Shown: positions 11,880-24,600 of the stretch, piece after piece
How the letters are laid out: each line of letters opens with the position of its first letter
Position numbering within the stretch: the first letter of the stretch is position 1
Assembly: GCA_963377175.1 (NCBI GenBank)
Contig: CAUJNA010000186.1
Location: 181,001-245,000, forward strand
From: Effrenium voratum
Taxonomy: Eukaryota > Sar > Dinophyceae > Suessiales > Symbiodiniaceae
Direction of reading: 5' to 3'
Length of the DNA stretch: 64,000 nt
Translations under genes and position numbers: made by a program
Notes under the pieces: generated by a model
The model's input: only the letters and a program-made list of their open reading frames with translations
Told to the model about the DNA's origin: nothing
Databases searched by the model: none

Positions 11880-13270
11880 GCAAGAGTGGGTTGCTCCAGC
11901 GAAAAAGGAGTACGTCGCCATGACGGAAGACCTCAAAGCGGTCAGACCGGTGAAGAGGAAGGAGATTGACGAGCCGCCGGGGGTGGTGGAGTTTCTGCCG
12001 TCAAGGAAAGTCCGTGGGGTAGTGTGTGGCAATTTCGCCAGCAGCTCGGCAAATGAGGACACGTATGCGTCTGGAGCCGATGCCACTCAAATCAGAAGTC
12101 TGGCGAAACTGGCAGCGATGAGAGGATGGTCTATGGCGGGCACGGACATCGCACAGCGTTTCTCCATGCTCCCAGGAGAGATGATTCCAAGACGGTGGTG
12201 ATGGAGGTCCCGGCGATCTTCAGGGAGGTCTGGATTATCGACAAGGCGGTCTATGGGTTGACCACGAGCCCGAAGGCCTGGGGGGTGCATCAAGATGGCA
12301 CTTTCAAGAAGATGACATGGAGCGGGAAGGATGAGGAAGGCCTCCAATGGGAGATGAAGTTTGAGGTGACGGCGGAGCCGAACCTGTGGAAAATAATGGG
12401 AAGTAGAAAGGGAGGTAAGGAGGCGTCATGTCGATCTACGTGGACGATGTGTTGATGACCGGGAGGAAGGAGGTTATCATCGCAGCTGTGGGCTGCATCG
12501 AAAAGGAGTGGGCGCTGTCGGATCCAGATCTGATGGCGGGAGTCGCTACGATGTCCAGAAACATGAAGAGCCCGAAGCAGGTGGTGGACGTGGGGATGGT
12601 GCTGTTGAAGTATGTGAACGCCACGATCAACGTGAAACTCCAGCGCACGAAGGTTTCTGGTTGGGGCGCTCGGGACCATCTGAGCGTGAAGCGGCACGAC
12701 AAGGTGCTGGAGGTGTTCTCGGACATCAGCTACGGAACGGCGGGAGACCACAAGAGCGTGCAGGGGATCCCGGTTTACTTCGCCAATCGCCTGGGAGGCG
12801 ACCAAGCAGCCTTTTGTGGCGCAGTCTACGGCGGAGGCAGAGCTGATCGGCTACTGTGAGTCGCTGGTGGCTGGAAGGGCGACGGCTGCTTTGTTGGAGG
12901 TGATCTTGGGTGAGCTGCTCACCCAGAAGAGGATCTACGGGGACAACGTGGCGGCGATAGCCTTGGCGAGCTGGCGGACGAGACATTTGAGGATCCGGGC
13001 GGCATCGTTGCGATGGGCGCTGGAAGATGGTGGGTGGTCACTCACGCATCTGTCGGGGAGGCGGACGGCGTGACGAAGTCGCTGAATGGCCAGGCCTTCG
13101 AGCGATTCAGGGAAGACCTGGGCATGCCGGTCGGGAAGAAGATGGTGAAAAGAGCCGGGGTGAACCAGAAGGAGCAGGAAATTGCGGCGGGCAGCTCGTG
13201 CTTGGGGGTGAAGGCGAAGCTGCTGGCGGTGATCGGAGCCGATCTGGTGGGCAAGGCGAATGGTCGATGA
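11880..13270 (+). pseudogene. Copia reverse transcriptase and RNase H, broken
   Basis: RT begins around 11890-12170 (FLPSRKVRGVVCGNFAS, then the ADATQIRSLAKLAAMRGWSM stretch and GTDIAQRF with the first catalytic Asp). It shifts frame near 12170 into FLHAP and KAVYGLTTSPKAWG, then again into MSIYVDDVLMTG (12428-12463) with the catalytic Asp pair. RNase H follows: SDISYGTAGDHKSVQG near 12720, STAEAELIGYCES near 12825 and WRTRHLRIRAASLRWALE near 12975. At least three frameshifts separate these blocks, so it is inactive as it stands. Confidence 0.75.
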
Positions 13271-13636
13271 GGTGGATACCTTGATCGCCACGGGCATCAT
13301 CCTCATGGTGATTGGCGCCTTGTGGCTTGCAAAGGAAACCGCTGGACTGGTGGGTGGATGTGTGAAAAGGCTGAGGAAGATCAAGGTGGAGGAAGTCCCG
13401 AGGCAGGACCTGGGTGGTGCTTGAAGATGAGATGATGGGGCTTGAGCAGGAGCATCACGGGTCTGCGATCAGGAAGGAGGAGAGGAGTCGCGTGGAGGCG
13501 TCAAGCTCCACGGCACGAAGAAAGTGCAAGGGCCTCACAATGACGCAGATGAAGCAGAAGAACGAGAAGGGCGTGTAGTTTTTGGCGAGAGCCGGTAAAT
13601 ACACCGGCCAGACAGGTGGCACAATTTGTGGGGGAG

Positions 13637-13685
13637 CCCGTTAGGATTCATATCCGGGAGCCCCGTTGTAGCATCAAGCAGGCTG
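13637..13685 (+). repeat. Right terminal direct repeat of copia-like element
   Basis: Pairs with 8995-9044. It is preceded by the purine tract at 13628-13636 and followed within a few bases by resumed AATTGCAAT satellite. Confidence 0.6.
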
Positions 13686-13689
13686 CATG

Positions 13690-15060
13690 CAAGAATTGCA
13701 GATTCCCGGACCTGACAATATTGCAATCATTGCAACTATTGGAATTGAATTCCAATACTTGCAATAACTGCAATATTCGGAGGTCCCGGATTGTGCAATT
13801 ATTGCAATTGTTGGAATTCAATTCCAATAATTGCAATAATTGCAATATTCGGAGGTCCCGGATTTTGCAACTATTGCAATTATTGGAACTGAATTCCAAT
13901 AATTGCAATAATTGCAATTTTCGGAGGTCCCGGGTTTTGCAATCATTGCAATTATTGGAATTAGTCGGCCCGGCTTTGGGGCTAAATCTGGGATCAATTA
14001 TTTATTGTAATAATTTGAATATTTTGAGGTCCCGGATTTTGCAATTATTGCAATTATTGGAATTGAATTCCAATAGTTGCAATAATTGCAATAGTCGGAG
14101 GTCCCGGATTTTCAAGTTTTTCAATTATTGGAATTCAATTCCAATAATTGCAATAATTGCAATATTCGTGGGTCCCGGATTTTGCAAACTTTGTAACTAT
14201 TGGAATTGAATTCCAATAGCTGCAATAATTGCAATATTCGGGGGAACCGGATTTTGCAATTATTGCAATTATTGGAATTGAATTCCAATAGTTGCAATAA
14301 TTGAATATTTTCAGGTCCCGGATTTTGCAATTATTGGAATTATTGGAATTTTGTAATTGAATTCCAATAATTGTAGTAGTTTCAGAAGCCGGTACTTCGA
14401 ATATTGCAATTATTGCACTTATTTGAATTGAATTCCAATAATTACAATAATTGCAAAATCCGGGACTTGACAATATTGCAATTATTTATTGGAATTGTAA
14501 TCCAATAATTGCAATAATCGCAATAATTGCAATAATCAATTGATCCCAGATTTGGCCTCAAAGCCGGGCCGACTAATTCCAATAATTGCAAGATTTGCAA
14601 AATCCGGGACCTCCGAATATTGCAATTTTTCAATTATTGGAATTCAATTCCAATAATTGCAATAAGTGCAATATTTTCAGGTCCCGGATTTTGCAATTAT
14701 TGCAATTGATGCAATTATTGGAATTGAATTCCAATAATTGCAATAATTTGCAAAATCCGGGACCTCCGAATAATTCCAATAATTGCAATAATTGCAATAT
14801 TCGGGGGTCCCGGATTTTGCAAGTATTGAAATTCTTGGAATTGAATTCCAATAATTGCAATAATTGCAGAAATTGCAATAATCAATTGATCCCAGCTGGG
14901 CCCACTAATTCTAATAATTGTAATAATTGCAATAATTGCAATAGTTGCAATAATTGGAGTCGAATTCCAATAGTTCCCATAATTATTGCAATTACGGGAC
15001 ACCAGCTCCAAATATGCCACAATTAGAATTTCACTCCAACAATTGACTCAAAGCTGGAAC
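13690..15060. repeat. Palindromic AATTGCAAT satellite, right block
   Basis: Same unit as 8055-8994. The GGCCCGGCTTTG motif appears forward at 13968 and inverted (CAAAGCCGGGCC) near 14560, so the array itself contains an orientation switch. It decays towards 15060. Confidence 0.9.
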
Positions 15061-15592
15061 CAGCCTGAACGACACATAGGGTATGAGCTTCCCTCTTACC
15101 CTTCGGTCTTTACCCCAAGGTTTTTGAGGACTTCGGGGTCTTCGCACTCGCGCGGGGCGGCGGCGTTTCCTGTCACTCCTGCCCTGGCCTTGGCTGCCGC
15201 GGCTGCGGCGCCACGAACCCTGGGGCTGAGGCGCTTGCAGAGGCCGACCAGCGTGTTGCAGGGACGCGTGCGGCAAACTTTGGGGCACAAAGATACGGTG
15301 CCATTCTGTGTGGAAATTTGCGAGGAACTCGGAACCTTCGGAGAGCGGCGCCTTCTTGCGTCGGCAGCTGGTTGTGGCCTCCACACTCGCGGCCCCCGCC
15401 CAGGCGTGCGGCGTTCCAACGTCTGAGTTCGGTGCCGTTGCTCGTTGTTTTTTCACGACGCGTTCCGCAAACTGCAGCTCTCAAACTCTGATTGCTGTGC
15501 TTTTGTTTTTGTTTTCTGGAAGTATCCTCTCCTGCTGTTCATCTCTGCGGCAGGCATTCCAGTCATTTGTGTCATTTGTATCATTTGCGCAG
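15061..15592. other. GC-rich stretch upstream of POR-like exons
   Basis: No exon could be fixed here. A + strand frame reads ALALAAAAAAPRTLGLRRLQ (15183-15242), which resembles part of a plastid targeting leader, but no splice junction ties it to the exon at 15593. The true 5' exon(s) of the POR-like gene may lie here or further upstream. Confidence 0.3.
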
Positions 15593-15658
15593 GCAGAGTT
15601 GCCCCAGCCCCAGCAGCTTCAGCTCTTCCCCGAAGCGCTGAAGAATGCCCAGGGCAAG
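15593..15658 (+). CDS. POR-like gene, exon 1 seen
   Basis: 22 codons ending ALKNAQGK, following acceptor TTTGCGCAG. The donor is GC at 15659. The intron of only 66 bp stays open in the same frame, so this junction is the least certain of the set. Confidence 0.55.
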
Positions 15659-18600
15659 GCCCATCGAATGGCGCCGATTTGCTGCGTGAGCCGTCTGAGT
15701 TTCCAACTGTTCAACTCTTGCCAGGTGGCGGTCATCACCGGAGCCACTGCTGGAGTTGGCCTCGAAGCGGCGCGGATTCTTGCCGGCGCCGGATGCGCAG
15801 CTTGGGCTTCACAGAGAAGGGCACAAGCAGGGAGGAGAGAGAGAGAGAGATGTAAAATTCGGGACCAGGATGATGCAAGCAATGCGCTTAACTGGCGGCA
15901 GATAGTGCAAAGCTATACAACTGTGTCCTTTGCAGTCGGCGCAATGCACATTCATCAGGCTGTCATGTGAGACTGGGCAGACAGTCCAACGTGTAAGCAA
16001 AAAAAGTTGTAAGCACGCATACTCGCACGTCAAACTTGAGATATCCCGTGACTTGTTCCAGAACACTGGCAGCATCGTGATTCTGTGCGATCTTAATGAT
16101 GTATTCCGGCGTTCCTGGCCAGAGTGCGTCAGGCTGTCCTTCCAGCGTCACTCCATGCTTCATCATGCACTCCATGAGTGGCTGCTGAACCGGTTGCATA
16201 ATGTTGCCGATGTCATTGAACATGAGGGAACTCAATCCCACGCAAAGGCCTGCGTGGATCTTGTCTTCTTCGGGTGCCAACATTGCGGTCTCAGTGTGAA
16301 TCAAGACAAACTGCAGCAAAACATACCCTTTTGACAGCGCATATTCTGCCACAATGTTGAGCCTGACAGATCTTCAACATGTGCCCCAAGTCCGCTTCCC
16401 GTCAATCGCAGCGTGGTTTCCAATTGTAAGACTTGTCCGCAGTATCCCCTGTTGAAGATTCTGCAACTCTTTCGGTACACACTGTGCAACAGGTGTGCCG
16501 TGCCATGTCAAGCCTGACAGTCAGAATGTACATGCTGCGCATGTCATTCGACCGGACAAGTGGCAAAGTGCGAAGGTCGTTACTGTGCCACAAGTACGTG
16601 CAAGACTGTGGATGTCACTGGGTCGCATCTGTCGATCATAACGTGTGCTACATACTGTTCCACATGTGTGTAACTGCAGTTGCGGTGGTCGCATGCGAGA
16701 TGTGGGCCGGTCTGGAAGACCAACCTTGGAGAGGTGCTTGTGGAGTGTCTCTGTGTTCTCTCCTTTGGTGAGAGTGTCAAAGAGGTGCTTGCGCCTGCCT
16801 TCTCTGATTGTGATGTTTTTGCTGCGCTGCTGTCGGTGTGTACTTTTAGGTTTGTTTTGATGTCGAATGCTTCCTGTACAAAATTGCGTATGCGCAGGCC
16901 TGCTGTGCAGGCTTGTGCCTATGGCATACATCTCTGATTCCACTGAGGAAAGTGCTTCTACTGCTTGTGTGCATGGAACGAGTAGCAATGGACCACCTAA
17001 AGGTCATTCATGTCCCAGGCAAACAAAGAGCGTGCCTGGTGTACAGATGGAAGAGACTTTGCGCAGATCAGGACACGTTTTCCTGGTTGCGCGCAGCAAG
17101 GGTCAGCTTGGACTGCTTGGATCTTGAAGGTCAGCGCTACAAGATCTTGGGAGTTTGCCTGTATGATCAGCCCATGAGGGCTGCTCCACCAGCAAGGAGG
17201 AGTAATAAACTGTTCCTCCATATGTGCCCAATACGGTTGTACATGTTGTGCGACTCTGTGTTTTGGCTCAAGTAAAAATCCGCTCCGCAGCGGACCTAGA
17301 GCTGAGTAAGATACTTTTCACTTTTCCTTGTTTTTTGTTGTTCTTGCCGCCTTGTGCCATGTGCCGCCGATGTCCATTGTGGTGCTGGTCCTTGTCCGCT
17401 TGCTGATGCTTGTGTCATTGTGTGTCGTGCAAACGTTGTTGATGCTCTGTGGTCTTCCAAGATCAGTGACCTGGTTTGTGCGTTTGTTGTGATTGATCCT
17501 GCTTGTAGCTGTAGGTGTAACTCCCATGTTGTGTAGCTTTCTTCAAACTTCAGTTCGTCGAATTGTGGCTTGAGAAGCTTTGTAAGGTACCCGACGCTTC
17601 GTGTATCTATTGGCATCGAGAACCGGTTGTGGAGTTGTCTCCAGATCTTGAATCCAGTGTTTGTTGCATGTTGTCTGCAGGTTGTTGCTGCACCATTGAA
17701 CTGTGGTGGTGGTATCTTGTATCTGTGCACTTGTGTGACTGCTACTTGTGCTGTGGATGCTTGTGCCATGCCGTATTATTTACTGCTGTACGCCTAAACC
17801 TGTGCGTGTGTTGACGCTCGCCCTGGGTAGTGTGTGTGGGTCGTGTACCAGAGACCACTGCTCCGCCACCATGTGAAACTCGGTGGCACAAATGTTATTC
17901 AAACCTGTGTGTGAATGGCGGGTCCTGAATGTTCCAGGTGTATCAAGGCCAAGAGAGAGAGAGAGAGAGACGGAAAGACACTTTTGGATCTTGGAGCCAA
18001 TGGAAAACGCTGAGGATGTGTATTTGACAGGGCGCACGCTGGCAAAAGCCGAAGCTGCAGCCGCCGAAATTCGCGTTGGAAAGGCTGGCGTGGCTTGGGG
18101 GTGCTCCTTTTTGTGCGTCGAATAGCCACTCATAGCAATAGCCAGTATTCCATGTGGCGCGTGTTGCATAACGCGTACTTTTGCGCACGCCGCGTTGGCT
18201 TGTCCATGCAGCACCACAGTAGCCTGCGCAGCCATAAAGCATGAGCTCCGATTTCTGCAGTGTCACGAGTTCGCGCCACAGTGGTGGATTGTGGAGGATT
18301 ATTGCATCAGCAGAAGCGGCTGATGCCATTCATACTGGCGAAGATTCTGGCCTTACCTCAGGGCTCGCGAGAGAGGGGTCGATTGAAGGTTGTTTGGCTT
18401 TCACATCGCTCCCCGGCTCCCGCCTCGTGAGCGGCAATTTTCAGTCGCAGGGCGCGGGAATGCGCAAGGCGATGTTGGGCTCCGAGACTCAAATGCTTCA
18501 AGGACACGTTGCGGCAGTCTTTTGCAAAACATATGTTTCTCCACAAATTTACTCCGTATTTTCACAGAGAACCTAGAAGCTCCAAACAGTTTTCCACTTG

Positions 18601-21600
18601 CCGACGACTTAGTGGCCTTGTTGTTCATCGGTCAGGCAGACCTTGCGAGAACGACATGTTTCTCTCAGTTACGGCGGCCCCTTTCTGAGGCCCAGATGGC
18701 GAAGATTGTCTCTGGGTTCAAGATGAACAGAAGGCCCTGCGGCCCTGCGCAGCATTGGTGGAAGAAGGCTGAAGCGTGGCAGAACTTGCTGACCCGGATA
18801 CAAGCTTTACGGGCGGAAGGCAAGGGCTGAGCAAAAGCAGTTCACGCAGACCAACACACACAGACGCATATCATGGCGGCTGGAGCGGTAAAGGAATCAA
18901 AAGCAAGGGCAAGAGAGGAAAAGGACAAAGCAAGCAAAAGATGCCCAGGCCGACATAGCCGTGCCAACAGCAAGTGCCCAGCAAGAGCAGGCAGAAGCAG
19001 CTCAGGAGTATGACGTCAAGTGGTGGACATGGGCGCATCGCTTACGCTTTCCCCTTAAATTCCGGTGATCCTGGTGCCGCAGACGCAATCGGTTACACTG
19101 ACCAAAAAGAAACCTCGGTGCCCATCTGTCTTGTAAGGCAAGCTGAGCCAAGAAGGATACTTTGGAGAGGAGCTTCACTCATGCTGTTGTACCCAGCGTG
19201 TGGAGGCACTGAAACAAACTCCTTCAGAAAATGTTCAATCTCCCACAAATCAAATGAAATGTAAAAGAGAGGAAGGCGGAAGTGTGCTTCTTTCCAAAGC
19301 CCGATCCGTTCATTCACTTATGCTGCGTGGCCACTTTGAGAACCAGGGTCGTCTGCAAAAGACAGATGGAGCAAGGGCAGATACTTGCCAAAGGAAGCGA
19401 TCCTGGACAAGGATGGACAAACTTCTCGCAGTGCTCAACATACGGCGCAGAAGAATTTTGAGGCCAAGCAAATCCAAGAAGGATTCAGCTCCTTGAAATG
19501 AAGAAATGAAAAGGCAAAGAAGCCTGAAAAAGCCCGAAACCAGCACCGTGACCGATGCTCCTGACACAGCATCCGTGACCTCAGAAGTGAGGATAAAGAA
19601 TTCACAGCCAACATGCTGGTATGCAACATGCAACAGATTGGAATGCGATCCTGGACGACGGTGCCAAGCGCCGCAAGAAAGGAAGCCATTTCGTGACCTG
19701 GCCTTTTCTGCATTCTGTTGAGATATACACCCGCGATGACCAAGATCAAGGTCTCGATCCAGGCACCGGTCCTGACGACCGAGGACGACCGGGAGAAGAC
19801 GCTGGTCTACATGGACACCTACCAAACAAGTGGCGAGTAACCAGATCCGCGGAAGGCTTGGCTGATTTCAGCTTCAGCCCAGGAAGTGCTCTGCGCACGT
19901 TGCCCCGCGCAAGCTCGGGACAAGTTTCTGTGAGCAAGTTCTCTCAGCAAGTTTTCTGCGCGCAGCGCTGACGAGAAAAAACAGCAACTTTTCGCTTTGA
20001 GCCCAGTCGGTCCGGAGCTGCGAAGTACATCGCGCAATACGCTCGTTACAAGTTGCGACCTGCTAAAGCCCTCTGAAAGCGAAGTTCGTGTATTATCTCC
20101 CAGCTAGCTTCTGAGAGCGCATTTCGCGTAACTGCTTTCGGAGCTGTTCGCTTCCAAGAGCAGGCACGCCAACACGAGACAAACTTGAAAGCCCGTGTGC
20201 CCAACTAGAGAGAGCACATTTCGCGCTGATGGTCGCCAATCCCCACAGAGGGTCACGCGCGCAAATCAGAAGTCGTAAAAAAAATCTTCAGTCTTAGCAC
20301 ATCACGCCAATCCCCGCAGCCCGCAGAGGGTGCGCGGACACGTCAGAAATCGTACGAAGTCTGCAGCTTGTGCGCATCGACCGCGCTAATCCGCGGGCGC
20401 TTCAGAATTCGCAAAAAGCACGCCAATCCCCGCTGGGGTGTCATTTTCTCAGAGTGGGTTCGGCCCCATCGCGCGACCTTAAGAATCTAATTAATTTTCG
20501 TGCCCGCATGCCTCGCGCGAGCTTTCTCGTGCTAGTTAGCTCGTGCAAGTTTAGCTGCGCGAGCTTTCTCGTGCAAGTTGGCTCGTGCAAGTGTGGCTGC
20601 GCGGGCTTTCTCGTGCAAGTTGGCTCGTGCAAGTTTGGCTGCACGGGCTTTCTCGTGCAAGTTGGCTGGTGCAAGTGTGGCTGCACGGGCTTTCTCGTGC
20701 AAGTTGGCTCGCGCAAGTTTGGCTGCACGGGCTTTCTCGTGCAAGTTGGCTCGTGCAAGTGTGGCTGCGCGAGCTTTCTCGTGCAAGTTGGCTCGTGCAA
20801 GTTTTGGCTGCGCTGGCTTTCTCATGCAAGTTGGCTCGTGCAAGTGTGGCTGTGCGAGCTTTCTCGCGCCCAATTAACTCGTCGAAGGGTGTGCGATTTC
20901 TCGTGCAAGTTGGATGGCGATTTTACCAGGAGATCCCTTCAATGCTTGCAAGAAAAGATCAATGGTCCTCATGGAGTCATAGAACCGTTGGAGCAACTAC
21001 AATCAACCATCGTTTGTGAGACCGACGGAGAGTGCAACAGAACCCATTCGCACAGATCTGGACTTCCGTTCCTGAATGCGGCGCCACATCTTCCTACAAC
21101 ACAGTAATCACCAGTGTGAGAACCAAGGATTGAAACTCGTGGTCGGTATCCTGACAGGAGATGCGAATTTCGTATGCGCAGCGCGCAGCAGGATTCAGTT
21201 GATTTTTTTGCATCCGCACTTTATGGACAGCAGGTCCGCTCAACCGCACCAAGACCTCAATTGTCTGCCATCATAAAGGCACATTATTTAAAGACTCTGC
21301 TTGGGCAATACCCTTATGGGTGATATTCATTTCCAGGGAATGTTTTCTTTGTCCGCTCCGGACATTCCGGAATTTCTCACCATGATTCTAGGAACAGTCA
21401 ATGTCTTTGTACATATCTTGGCGTTGAATCAATTAAGTTCTGATTGTAACATATCGCGCAAAGAACCGTAAGCGTTTCGGAACAGCCGACTGTTTAGATT
21501 GGCCACGGCAGCATTTCCTAATTTGCTTCGCCGCATATTCAAGCTTTTGTGCGATTCATGCCGTTTGTTTAGTTCATTGCAGGTAGTTTAAGCATGTTGC

Positions 21601-24600
21601 ATGGAAAACAAGTGCTAGCATGTGCACTCAGAGGCAAGACACTGCTTACAATACACATCTGGTCTTCTACTTGATCATGTACCCTTGGCAGCTCATCGGA
21701 CCAGTCATATATTCAGGCCTAAGTTCAAGAGTCTTATTTCCAACCTCGAGGTGGTGTGGCTGCGCGTCCGACATGCCATTGGCGAGCGTCACGAGAGATC
21801 AATGCCAAAGAAACCTTCCAATGCTTCGTTGGCAAAAGCAAGGCAAAGAGCCCCGGTCCGGATAGGTCGTCCCCATGGAGCTCAACGTGGCCTCGTTGGA
21901 CTCGGTCCGAAGATTTGTGTCCACTTGGAAATCAAATGCCAGGAGACCGGAGATTGAAGGGACCGCCCGATGAGATGTTAGCAAGAGCCGGTTCATGACT
22001 CGGGATTGTTGCGAAAGCTTGAAAATCCTCGATTTCTTGTCGCCAGTTGCAACTGCCGCAAGTCATGCGCTTCATTTTTTGCATGCTTGGGGTTCTGCAG
22101 TTTCTTTGCAAGGACGCCCTGTTCAAGTCTTTGGCTGTCAATGCTCCCGTGTGCTAACCCGTTGGACAGCGTTACCTCGAATTCGTGGTGGCGGTTTCGT
22201 CGCGACCTCGGATGAGCGTCGCCGGGCCCGGAGAAAGAGACCGCAGGCTTCAGAACGCGTTTTGCAGGCCTTTGCCAGCGAGAATGAAGGGAACCAACCG
22301 TAAGAATACAAACATCTGACAGGAGGCAACCCTACGTTTAGAAAAACTCAGTGCGCAACTTTTGTGTTAGACCTGACGAAGGGAATGTTATGGAGACCCA
22401 AATACTAAGAGAGTTCAGCACTGGCTTAGTTTCAAGTTTTTTAAAGCCAGTACTGGAAATTCAGGTCCGCTCGAATCGTGAAAGGGCGATCCGATCGGGG
22501 CGGGTGCAGCAGGAGGCCGGTGGACATCTTGGCTTGCAACGCCGGCCTGGCCTTGGGCCAGGGCCCACAGCATTCTGAAAAGAACTTTGTACGTGTACAC
22601 CGCCGTGTGGCCAGCATCCCACATCGCAGTTTGAATAGAGCAGCGCACTCTCGCGCGCGGTCGGGAAAGATCTGGCAGAGTTGCCACGTTTGAGAACCTT
22701 GTGTTGCAAAGCCCTCTTCGAACTGGTGTTCGTCGAGCTGATCTTGTCAGGCGCCCAACCATCTTGCAAGTGGAATTGAGTATTTGCGGTGTAGCATAGC
22801 AGCCAGCCGCCATTGTTCAAATCCGGTGCTTTGGCGAGTTTTGTCTGCACATTGTTGATTCTGGTATGCTGGTCCCAAGCATGTGCTCGCAGTGTGAGTT
22901 GTTGCACAGTTGTATCAGTTTTTTCTGCTACTGCTTGTGAAGGCGCCGCTGTTAGTGACAAAGCGAAACTTGCAGTTGTGCTCTGGCTGTCTCAGCTGTC
23001 TGTTGTATGATGAATCTTGTAGTCCAAGGGGTGTTGTCCTTTTTATGGAAATCTCACAAGCGGCTGGACAAGACACAAGGTTATGGTAAAGGAAAAGGAG
23101 GCAGCGACAAAGGGCAAGGAACAAACAAAGGGCAAGGAAAAGGAGACGGGCATTACAATCAACAAGGAGGGAGCGAAAGGAACGCACGCGGCAAGCGTAT
23201 GCTAGATGCGAACTTGGCGATTTACAACTGCGACGCTGGCAACTTTGACACCAATGATCAGAGGCAACTGGTACAAACATGCCCGCTATCATAACAACTG
23301 GCATCATATCTCGCATCAAGCTTTTCGAGCGCAGATGGGTCTGTGTGACACATCGCATCTGACAACAGATTGGCAAGTTGATTCGGTTACCGGGCTGCGG
23401 GGCAAGGGTTCCAGCTGACTTCACAGAACACACAGCAAGGTCAGATCAGCGCGATAGCGCCGAATACGACACTCACGCTGCATGGCGCTGCGGCAGGTCA
23501 GAGTCTGAAGGAGCCCGAGTTCACGGAGGACGGCGCCGGCCTCAGCGCGCCTGCAGCAGAGAAGGCAAGAGCCGGAGACAAAGAAAGCGCAGCAGCCGTG
23601 AGAGATTTGGTTTGAAGTTGGCTGCTTGCGAAGGTAAAGCCATGTAAAACCCCTCTTTGGAGCAAGGGCAGTTTTCAGCCCGACAAGAAGGAACAAGGAA
23701 AAGAAAAGCAGGGAATTTGACGAAGTTTGCATTTTGGAACGAGGCATCCCCTGTTGGCAGTGAGTTTGCTGGTGACGATGCCGGCACATTTGGGTGCTAG
23801 GACATGCGTTTTGGGGTGCTGTTGCTGTTTTGGGGCGCTTGTGAATTTTCCGAGGTTGATGGCGGGTGCTGTCTTGGGAAGTGGTGAAGGTTGGTGGTGC
23901 TGACCGGGCGGGTGCATTTGCTGCGCTGTGCTGTTGCGGGTGCTGGTCAGGTTACTGCTTGGTGTACTCAGGGCGCTGGTGTTAGTTTGGCGACTGTGCA
24001 GTCAGGATGCTGATCACAGGTGTTGCAATCAATCTTGCCTCAGGTTTCGAGCTGACTTTGGCCACCAACCACCTGGGCCATTTCCTGCTCGTCAATGAGC
24101 CTGGCGCCCAGACGGTCGCTTGTGACTGATTGCGCCTTACGTTTTAAATCGTTCCCAAGCTGCTTCTCGGAGATTGCAGGCAGTAGTCAGTGTGAAGGGA
24201 CAGGTCACGCGTGACGCGAGCGCTTTGGACTCGCAAAACTTGTCTTGCACATTTTCCCAAAACCCAACTGAGGTTGGGCCCCCGTATAGTTGTCACCAAA
24301 CTATGGAGGGCGCAGTGGAAGAAGGACGAGATTCATGGTTGGCGTGTTAACGCTTGTCAGAACCGCAACACATGAATTGCATGAAATGTCCTTTGACAAG
24401 AACATGAAGGATGAAGTTCCAGTGGCGCCACAGTGAGTGCACCTCACCCCACCCCTTCCCCACCTCCCCAAAGCCTGAGTGCGCACTTAGACCGGGTGAG
24501 TGCGCAGATGACCGGAAATCTGAGTGCCACCCCGCCCCAATGCTTAATGACCAGAACCTGAGTGCTCAGCCGAGCCACAAGCAAAAATGTGCGCAGATGA

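Larger units (their letters stand above)
8995..13685 (+). mobile_element. Decayed Ty1/copia-like element inside the satellite
   Basis: Flanked by 49/50-bp direct repeats and inserted in the AATTGCAAT satellite. Inside, in copia order, are a gag-like region, an aspartic protease (LLDGGATHALR), a reverse transcriptase with YVDD and an RNase H (STAEAEL). They are spread over many frames, so the copy cannot make a full polyprotein. No clear integrase core was found between protease and RT. A purine tract (GTGGGGGAG, 13628-13636) sits directly before the right repeat, where a plus-strand primer belongs. No convincing tRNA primer site follows the left repeat. Confidence 0.75.
15800..18014 (+). other. 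Intron of POR-like gene with antisense LTR element remains
   Basis: A 2215-bp GC-AG intron. It contains minus-strand gag and RNase H fragments (16402-17800), a GA microsatellite at 15835-15851 and another GAGA tract near 17955. Confidence 0.7.

Noticed and set aside
8055..15060. CRISPR-like array
   Set aside because: The regular units are a diverged palindromic satellite in a eukaryotic setting; spacers are not unique and no cas-like genes are present.
22461..22961. Minus-strand ORF of 166 codons overlapping POR-like exon 5
   Set aside because: No recognisable family, and the plus-strand exon with NAG motif and splice sites explains part of the region better.
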